Part shown: positions 9,201 to 10,187 of the stretch, in pieces
How positions within the stretch are numbered: position 1 is the stretch's first letter
How the letters are laid out: every line of letters begins with the position of its first letter
Assembly: GCA_001662425.1 (NCBI GenBank)
Contig: BDDC01002188.1
Location: 1 to 10,187 of the forward strand
Length of the DNA: 10,187 nucleotides
Reading direction: 5' to 3'
Source: Chlamydomonas sphaeroides
Lineage: Eukaryota; Chlorophyta; Chlorophyceae; Chlamydomonadales; Chlamydomonadaceae
Notes under the pieces: model-generated
The model's input: the letters and a program-made list of their open reading frames with translations, nothing else
What the model was told of the DNA's origin: nothing
The model's database searches: none
Position numbers and translations under genes: made by a program

Positions 9201-10187
9201 TCCATGTTGGTTCGCTGCTGCAGACCCCACCACGCAGCAGCTGGTGGCCGACACTGCCACGCAGTGCCAGGTGGTCAACTTGGGCTGCCCAGCCCCCGAC
9301 GTCACACCTTGCAGCCTCTACCCGAATCCCGTGGCGAGCTTACCCAACATGATTCACGTCTGTGACAGGTGCTTGTGGGCTACTCGGCAACCCACCTGAG
9401 CTAGCGCACGCGCACTCAGCAGCCCCCAAAGGGGCTCCTTCGCGCCACACAATCAATATCGGACACATGGTGTGGCACCGCCTTCTCTCGCAGGCTCTTC
9501 TCCCCCACCGCCGGCACCAATCGCTATGTGCTGACGCTGCAGCGAGACGGCGTGCTGTCACTGCACCGCACACCCGCCAACGGCTCCTGGTGGCTGAGGC
9601 TGGGCGATCCGCTGTGGACAGCCGGGGACCCTGCACCTGGAGGCTACCCAGGTCCGGGCCGTGTGCTACAGCTGCAGCCAGCTGGCACATGGGTGCTGAC
9701 GGCCGTGGCGGCAGCTGGCGGCCTGCCCGGCGCGGCCCAGGTCCTCTCAAGGTGCGCAGTGGCGCAGCAGCACGCACATGTGTTGAAAACCGCGCGTGTG
9801 GTACGAGTGTGGTCTGGCCCAAACCAGCACATGGTATTGCCAACTACCTGACAACGTTGCGTGGCATACCCTTCCTGATTGCCTGTCCGCAGCGCAATTG
9901 GCACGACCAACTCCGAGCACTCAGGCGTCGCCAACGGTCCCTTCCGGATGCTCATCCGTGACGAGGGCGAGCTTGCCGTCGTCAACCGCTACGGCCAGGA
10001 GGCCTGGAGCAGCCGGCCGACCTGCAACCCGCCCACCGGCTGGTGCAACGGTGAGTCTGACATGTAGTAGAGCAAGCAATGCGGCATCGTGCAAGCACTT
10101 GTGCGTTTGTCCTCGTTGGCACGGTTGCGGCTGATAAGCTACCGTACTGCATACCCCAATGCAGCCACCATCCGCCGAGTGGACTGC
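126..10187 (+). CDS. Multi-exon gene for a tandem bulb-type lectin-like, Cys-rich protein (partial at both ends)
   Basis: One plus-strand gene is inferred to span the window. Best-supported exons: 1265-1417, 1543-1696, 1830-1892, 2189-2265, 2747-2816, 3167-3223, 3649-3810, 3901-3952, 4204-4298, 4607-4766, 5265-5296, 5429-5489, 6980-7062, 7668-7718, 7977-8033, 8165-8190, 8585-8646, 8769-8839, 9224-9368, 9494-9751, 9893-10050 and 10165 onward; less certain ones are listed separately. Seen: repeated blocks such as GPFRMLIRDEGELAVVNRYG and FKLMLTDEGVLNLYNRYG followed by W-S/T. This is the shape of a bulb-type lectin (B_lectin, beta-prism II) sub-repeat, whose sugar-binding form is QxDxNxVxY. Known: the family binds mannose-type glycans. 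Inferred: an extracellular glycan-binding or matrix protein, because cysteines are frequent and NNT/NSS/NGS sequons recur. The exact sugar-binding residues are mostly changed, so binding is unproven. No start codon, signal peptide, anchor or stop was identified. Confidence 0.8.
337..376. repeat. Pair of 14-bp direct repeats, 26 bp apart
   Basis: GTTCGTCTACTAGG occurs exactly at 337-350 and again at 363-376. The flanking bases differ. The pair lies in a presumed intron (254-488); the rest of that stretch shows nothing I can name. Confidence 0.85.
489..537 (+). CDS. Candidate exon: lectin C-terminal strand (tentative)
   Basis: After the CAG ending at 488, a phase-1 reading gives DWASHTQTAWRCNRIR. 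It resembles the better supported exon at 8585-8646 (LDWVCENSAAGIRWAVTSSR). The donor is GTGGGT at 538 and the exon leaves in phase 2, as the 8585 exon does. Support is similarity plus phase only. Confidence 0.35.
615..785 (+). CDS. Unresolved coding-like segments closing the first module
   Basis: A 1-base start at 615, after a CAG, gives SATATCGGGGGVAGCGR, which fits the position of the Cys-rich tail after W..R in other modules. A second stretch in the frame at 710-785 contains CSGCPHRTCANRFQHR and ends at GTGAGT (786) in phase 1, matching the usual module end (LCPRIFAG, VCPNYFTPG). The gap between the two (at most about 43 nt) is too short for a normal intron, so at least one boundary is wrong. 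Confidence 0.28.
849..950 (+). CDS. Candidate exon: start of the first long lectin module
   Basis: After GAGCAG (ending 848), a phase-1 reading contains TRCHVSNCLY and then GNGKYSLTLVGR. The order Cys, CLY, then NxxYxLTL parallels the 9224-9368 and 9494-9751 exons (PCSLY, then TNRYVLTL). The in-frame stop at 977 forces an exit before that point. GTGAAT at 951 leaves phase 1 as the next exon requires; GTAGGG at 941 would leave phase 0. Confidence 0.4.
1066..1128 (+). CDS. Exon: lectin sub-repeat, first half
   Basis: The exon enters after GACAG (1065) with two bases and reads SAFHAHPATPTNCATPKNPD, then a split codon ahead of GTAAGG at 1129. Joined to the next exon at 1265, the split codon becomes Gly and yields the junction PDGNLCVYG. 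This is the best match in the window to the family motif DxNxVxY. The right edge is well supported, the left edge only moderately. Reading straight through 1129-1264 is also open, but it would break the motif. Confidence 0.55.
1265..1417 (+). CDS. Exon: lectin sub-repeats 1 and 2
   Basis: The exon begins after CCCAG (1264) in phase 1. It contains NLCVYGVSHSS and, about 30 residues later, GFVLVANSRLVLHMSG, a second beta-prism-like strand-turn-strand. The donor GTGAGT at 1418 leaves one base. That base joins GG of the next exon to make Trp, giving GAWIMYG, consistent with the Trp commonly found at the end of such a sub-repeat. Confidence 0.72.
1543..1696 (+). CDS. Exon: lectin sub-repeat 3
   Basis: The exon lies between a CAG (1542) and GTGCTG (1697). 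Its product includes GPDGAWVASSS and GPFTLVVTNDGCVCFTDF. GPFxLxxxxDGxLxxxx is a typical bulb-lectin strand pair and is closely matched by GPFRMLIRDEGELAVVN at 9893-10050, more than 8 kb away. It leaves in phase 2, as the equivalent exon at 4607-4766 does. Confidence 0.83.
1830..1892 (+). CDS. Exon: end of lectin domain, WS(T/S)R strand
   Basis: The acceptor is ACATACAG (1829) and the exon starts with one base. The product contains RNNTAWSTREACP. NNT is an N-glycosylation sequon. AWSTRxxC corresponds to AWSSRPTC at 9893-10050 and VIWTTATPC at 5265/5429. The donor is GTGAGC at 1893, phase 2. Confidence 0.75.
2189..2265 (+). CDS. Exon: Cys-rich linker with PTWC...DCGDGG
   Basis: The acceptor is CCCCGCAG (2188) and the exon enters with one base. 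The product has PSPTWCQGTSESRRLTDC followed by GDGGKFD. It lines up with PPTGWCN...IRRVDC at the right edge of the window and PPNNWCG...AVC at 5429-5489, so all three long modules end with the same linker. GTGAGC at 2266 leaves phase 1. An exon starting at the upstream CAG (2115) does not join in frame to the previous exon. Confidence 0.7.
2424..2599 (+). CDS. Candidate exon: first part of a short lectin module
   Basis: The right edge is good: GTAAGT at 2600, phase 0. There the frame gives PFQTLAPLRICTRNT, which joins the next exon as VDCGDGG joins SLDW at 8421/8585. The left edge is uncertain. TAG at 2423 gives the phase 1 that the previous exon needs, whereas the better-looking CAGs at 2446 and 2475 give other phases. 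The N-terminal part carries CGSCG and PLYRG, loosely like the Cys/LY linker. Confidence 0.45.
2747..2816 (+). CDS. Exon: VILSSRGC strand and Cys linker
   Basis: The exon lies after GCGCAG (2746), phase 0, and contains STDQRGVILSSRGCSSDAA. HVILSSRGCSTAD at the 6796/6980 junction is nearly the same peptide. The donor GTTCGA at 2817 is weak, but it leaves phase 1 and creates an Asp with the next exon, giving DTGWPHAP as in DTGFPWAP. An internal CAG at 2790 also gives a usable phase (2) and lies where other modules have an intron. Confidence 0.6.
3167..3223 (+). CDS. Exon: TG.P.APAS(L/M)CP linker closing a short module
   Basis: The exon lies between TCGCAG (3166) and GTCAGT (3224) and reads TGWPHAPASMCPQFMQTG. 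It matches TGAPFAPASLCPRIFAG at 8769-8839 almost residue for residue. It leaves phase 1, so the codon split with 3649 is Asp, as at the equivalent 8839/9224 junction. Confidence 0.72.
3224..3648 (+). other. Intron, 425 nt, no further feature seen
   Basis: It runs from GTCAGT to CACCACAG. Open frames here on both strands lack resemblance to the repeats of this gene or to a family I know. Confidence 0.6.
3649..3810 (+). CDS. Exon: C-x6-C-x7-C linker, second long module
   Basis: The product starts YIYELTLNPNEVC, continues with NCPLPGSLHCGLY and ends with CNRLWSP. The three cysteines have the same spacing (6 and 7 residues) as TQC...GC...TPCSLY at 9224-9368. CNRLWSP equals CDRLFSP across the 9368/9494 junction. 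The acceptor is CACAG (3648), the donor is GTGAGT at 3811, and both ends are phase 1. Confidence 0.85.
3901..3952 (+). CDS. Exon: lectin sub-repeat 1, first strands
   Basis: This is a short exon (52 nt) after CCCACCAG. It reads RKAVFEVQTDSDACVYK across the next junction. VQTDSDACVY keeps the spacing of QxDxNxVxY (Q, D, D for N, C for V, Y) and is the least eroded sugar-site-like motif here. The donor is GTGCGT at 3953, phase 2. Confidence 0.8.
4204..4298 (+). CDS. Exon: lectin sub-repeat 1 end and sub-repeat 2
   Basis: The acceptor is TTGCCCAG (4203). The split codon AA|A gives Lys, then DGTGVWCASSQ, the Trp-Ser turn, then MSFILSQAAGG and HKLMV. The consensus donor GTGCGT at 4295 leaves phase 0, which would put the next exon into an immediate TGA. 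GTGGGC at 4299 leaves phase 1 and keeps the frame, giving KLMVLMLYNN. GTGGGC is also used at 8034. An acceptor 80 nt upstream (4122) also keeps the frame but breaks the homology. Confidence 0.7.
4299..4606. repeat. Intron with a C-rich degenerate array (about 4376-4496)
   Basis: About 120 nt consist of imperfect CCCCACCTGACC/CCCAACCC-like units on the plus strand, almost free of G. The minus-strand open frames here rich in Gly and Trp are translations of this array and are not believed. The acceptor of the next exon is TTGCAG at 4606. Confidence 0.75.
4607..4766 (+). CDS. Exon: lectin sub-repeats 2-3
   Basis: The product contains LYNNTQRTYG, RPNSSDTFGYW and YAPFKLMLTDEGVLNLYNR, the most typical bulb-lectin strand pair in the window. 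NNT and NSS are sequons. It ends CG|GTGCGT at 4767 in phase 2. The codon completed by the next exon is Arg, giving NRYG, which is also present uninterrupted at 9893-10050. Confidence 0.87.
4767..5264 (+). other. Intron, 498 nt
   Basis: GTGCGT to CCCACAG. It holds the 22-nt-periodic repeat listed separately and several GCATGCATGC palindromic runs (around 5142 and 5194). No exon-like reading fits the flanking phases better than direct joining. Confidence 0.7.
4966..5086. repeat. CACTGGGTCGC x3, 22-nt register
   Basis: The 11-mer occurs exactly at 4966-4976, 5032-5042 and 5076-5086. Offsets are 66 and 44 nt, both multiples of 22. Related GGTCGC/GGTCAC pieces lie in between, suggesting a decayed 22-nt tandem repeat inside the intron. 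Confidence 0.65.
5265..5296 (+). CDS. Exon: YGTVIWTTAT strand
   Basis: This 32-nt exon completes NRYG and adds TVIWTTAT, the Trp strand ending the lectin domain (YGQEAWSS in the last module). GTGGGT at 5297 leaves phase 1 and joins 5429 to give ATPCGTPPNNWC. An alternative donor GTACAG at 5301 leaves phase 2 and could skip to 6980. Confidence 0.73.
5429..5489 (+). CDS. Exon: CGTPPNNWCG linker
   Basis: The exon lies after CCCCTCAG (5428) and before GTGAGT (5490) and reads CGTPPNNWCGVGHAAVCST. It is the counterpart of TCNPPTGWCNG at 9893-10050 and CPLPSPTWCQG at 1892/2189. It starts in phase 1 and ends in phase 2. Another frame through this stretch is open to 5581, but it lacks similarity to the repeats. 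Confidence 0.7.
5844..5872 (+). CDS. 29-nt micro-exon PCPDRAPALG (module end)
   Basis: It is flanked by a good acceptor (CATCCCACAG) and donor (GGGTAAGA). It enters in phase 2 and leaves in phase 1 with a split G codon, like the ends LCPRIFAG and VCPNYFTPG. Only ten residues are encoded, so support is splice signals, phase and position. Confidence 0.5.
5873..6258 (+). other. Intron, 386 nt, no further feature seen
   Basis: It opens at GTAAGA. The closing acceptor (GAG at 6258) is the one that fits the phase but is not a CAG. Nothing else recognisable was found. Confidence 0.45.
6259..6417 (+). CDS. Exon: lectin sub-repeat, short module
   Basis: The product contains TLYTLANSSDQCLLLLSG and LTLANRAKPDPPPMDA, parallel to RYVLTLQRDGVLSLHRTP at 9494-9751. 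An in-frame TGA at 6255 sets the left limit. The acceptor at 6258 gives the phase 1 typical of module starts, while the CAG at 6286 gives phase 2. GTAAGC at 6418 is a clear donor, leaving phase 1. Confidence 0.5.
6418..6717 (+). other. Intron containing a telomere-like patch
   Basis: About 300 nt. The last 60 nt are unusually A-rich for this locus and hold the telomere-like patch described separately, leaving no pyrimidine tract before the acceptor. Upstream nothing recognisable was found. Confidence 0.5.
6651..6698. repeat. Interstitial telomere-like remnant
   Basis: CGGGTTTA (6651-6658) and TAAACCCG (6671-6678) form an 8-bp inverted pair. They are followed by AAAACCCG, TAAACCC and CCCTAAAA (6691-6698). 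CCCTAAA is the plant-type and CCCTAAAA the Chlamydomonas-type telomere unit. The copies are few and degenerate and switch strand once. Confidence 0.6.
6718..6796 (+). CDS. Exon: FNNRVCIDSVRGRRHVILS strand
   Basis: The right edge is strong: GTGAGT at 6797, phase 2, whose split codon with 6980 is Ser, giving HVILSSRGCSTAD. The left edge is uncertain. AG at 6717 (or 6711) gives the phase required by 6417 and adds SIACLLLFNNR. The CAG at 6751 has the position and phase of the 7667 acceptor in the next module, but does not fit 6417. Confidence 0.5.
6980..7062 (+). CDS. Exon: SRGCSTADVDTGFPWAPYWLCP linker
   Basis: The acceptor is ATCCCCACAG (6979) and the donor GTGAGT (7063). The product is the linker C-x16-C with DVDTGFPWAP and LCPSALPN, matching ADVATGLPFA at 7977-8033 and TGAPFAPASLCP at 8769-8839. 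It enters in phase 2 and leaves in phase 1. GTGTGA at 7067 is a weaker alternative donor (phase 2). Confidence 0.75.
7186..7213. repeat. Perfect 11-bp inverted repeat over two splice acceptors
   Basis: AGGTACCAACG at 7186-7196 is followed by six bases and then its exact reverse complement at 7203-7213. The structure covers the CAG at 7185-7187 and the GAG ending at 7198, the two candidate acceptors of the next exon. Confidence 0.85.
7199..7325 (+). CDS. Exon: lectin sub-repeat, next short module
   Basis: The product includes GTLCALFLLADN, ALYVAAARRD and PWVVPF, giving the strand pattern and Trp of a bulb-lectin sub-repeat. Starting at 7199 (after GAG) keeps phase 1 with the strong donor at 7063. 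Starting at 7188 (after CAG) needs phase 2 and the weak donor at 7067. The donor GTACGT at 7326, phase 2, is clear. Confidence 0.6.
7326..7667 (+). other. Intron, 342 nt, no further feature seen
   Basis: GTACGT to GCCCTCAG. The forward frame of the previous exon stays open to 7473 but loses similarity to the repeats after 7325. Confidence 0.65.
7668..7718 (+). CDS. Exon: SDVVCMYPDGRRGAIR strand
   Basis: 51 nt between CCCTCAG and GTGCGT (7719), phase 2 at both ends. VVCMYPDGRRGAI parallels VCIDSVRGRRHVIL at 6753-6796. The codon completed by the next exon is Ser. Confidence 0.7.
7977..8033 (+). CDS. Exon: AACNSADVATGLPFA linker
   Basis: The acceptor is GAGCAG (7976) and the donor GTGGGC (8034). 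It reads TAACNSADVATGLPFADA, the first half of the Cys linker. Phase 2 at both ends. The linker is interrupted here by an extra intron, unlike 6980-7062 and 8769-8839. Confidence 0.74.
8165..8190 (+). CDS. 26-nt micro-exon VCPNYFTP (linker end)
   Basis: It follows ACGAGCAG and precedes GTGTGA (8191). The split Ser codon plus VCPNYFTPG completes the linker, as in SLCPRIFAG. It leaves in phase 1, the module-boundary phase. Confidence 0.63.
8351..8421 (+). CDS. Exon: LCPDPGVLRLVDCGDGG
   Basis: The right edge is strong: GTGAGG at 8422, phase 0. Its VLRLVDCGDGG reads on into SLDWVC of the next exon. The left edge uses the CAG ending at 8350, which provides the phase 1 required by 8190. An acceptor at 8300 would add a segment with KNQTNYQT in another frame, so a frameshift or missed exon is possible here. 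Confidence 0.58.
8585..8646 (+). CDS. Exon: SLDWVCENSAAGIRWAVTSSR
   Basis: It lies between CACCGCAG (8584) and GTGCGT (8647). Only the phase-0 reading stays open through to the donor. Trp and SSR mark the end of a lectin sub-repeat, as in AWSSR of the last module. It leaves in phase 2. Confidence 0.8.
8769..8839 (+). CDS. Exon: SCDTSQTGAPFAPASLCP linker
   Basis: The acceptor is CCACGCAG, the donor GTGAGT (8840). It encodes the complete linker including RIFAG and leaves in phase 1. This is the clearest copy of the recurring Cys linker. Confidence 0.8.
8840..9223 (+). other. Intron, 384 nt, with a tRNA/SINE-like patch
   Basis: GTGAGT to GCTGCTGCAG. Within it, TAACCGAGCGGC (8945-8956) resembles a Pol III A box. 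CTGGGTACGAA occurs twice in tandem (8985-8995, 8996-9006), the second copy running into GGGTACGAACCC (8998-9009), which resembles a B box. A foldable complete tRNA was not found. Confidence 0.45.
9224..9368 (+). CDS. Exon: TQC...C...TPCSLY linker, third long module
   Basis: The product begins PTTQQLVADTATQC and contains NLGCPAPDVTPCSLY and MIHVCD. Cys spacing is identical to 3649-3810. The donor is GTGCTT (9369), phase 2, and the split codon is Arg, giving CDRLFSP. Confidence 0.85.
9494..9751 (+). CDS. Exon: two lectin sub-repeats (largest exon)
   Basis: 258 nt after CTCTCGCAG. The product has NRYVLTLQRDGVLSLHRTP, NGSWW (a sequon), GDPLWTAG, then GRVLQLQPAGTWVLTAV. These are sub-repeats 1 and 2 of a beta-prism II fold: LQRDGVLSLH aligns with QxDxNxVxY but N, V and Y are replaced. 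The donor is GTGCGC (9752), phase 2, and the split codon is Ser. Confidence 0.88.
9893..10050 (+). CDS. Exon: lectin sub-repeat 3 and CNPPTGWC linker
   Basis: The acceptor is GTCCGCAG (9892), the donor GTGAGT (10051). The product contains GPFRMLIRDEGELAVVNRYG, QEAWSSRPTC and NPPTGWCN. It combines in one exon what 4607-4766, 5265-5296 and 5429-5489 split over three. It leaves in phase 1. Confidence 0.9.
10165..10187 (+). CDS. Start of a further exon (runs off the window)
   Basis: After CCAATGCAG, the phase-1 reading gives TIRRVDC, the counterpart of SRRLTDC at 2189-2265 and LRLVDC at 8351-8421. The gene therefore continues to the right. Confidence 0.68.

Noticed and set aside
9362..9961. 199-residue plus-strand open frame
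   Set aside because: It overlaps exons 9494-9751 and 9893-10050 in the wrong frame; the spliced frame carries the lectin motifs.
1..10187. Bacterial operon, phage or CRISPR locus
   Set aside because: There are no ribosome-binding-site-led long ORFs and no spaced direct repeats of CRISPR type; coding similarity appears only after splicing.

Overview
This window reads as nuclear DNA of a GC-rich eukaryote, most likely a chlorophyte green alga. The case rests on many short exons bounded by GTGAGT/GTGCGT-type donors and CAG acceptors, C/G-ending codons, Cys-rich secreted-type protein and a CCCTAAAA/CCCTAAA telomere-like remnant. The species cannot be fixed from sequence alone. No open frame is long enough to be an intron-less gene, and most long uninterrupted ORFs on either strand are by-products of high GC.

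One plus-strand gene can be followed through almost the whole window; neither its start nor its stop is visible. I rebuilt about 30 exons by requiring acceptor, donor, reading phase and between-repeat similarity to agree. The product is a tandem array of bulb-type (mannose-binding, beta-prism II) lectin-like units joined by Cys-rich linkers. Long modules with two or three lectin strands-and-turns sub-repeats lie at about 849-2265, 3649-5872 and 9224 to the right edge. Short modules with about one lectin sub-repeat plus a linker lie at about 2424-3223, 6259-7062, 7199-8190 and 8351-8839. A poorly resolved module occupies about 126-785.

Nearly every module boundary is a phase-1 intron, and the internal introns recur in the same places with the same phase, so the array probably grew by duplication of symmetrical 1-1 exon blocks. 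A recurring linker has the form SRxC..AD..TG.PfAP..LCP..F..G. A second linker, C-x6-C-x7-C-(S/G)LY followed by C(D/N)RL(F/W)SP, precedes two of the long lectin units. N-glycosylation sequons (NNT, NSS, NGS) and paired cysteines suggest an extracellular or wall/matrix protein, but no signal peptide or membrane anchor is visible here.

The introns hold an AGGGG array at the left edge, a short direct repeat, a C-rich degenerate array, a 22-nt-periodic repeat, a telomere-like patch just ahead of a splice acceptor, a perfect hairpin over two competing acceptors, and a stretch with Pol III A-box/B-box likeness. Weakest parts: everything before 1066, the exon at 2424-2599, the acceptors at 6259, 6718 and 7199, and the exact start of 8351-8421.
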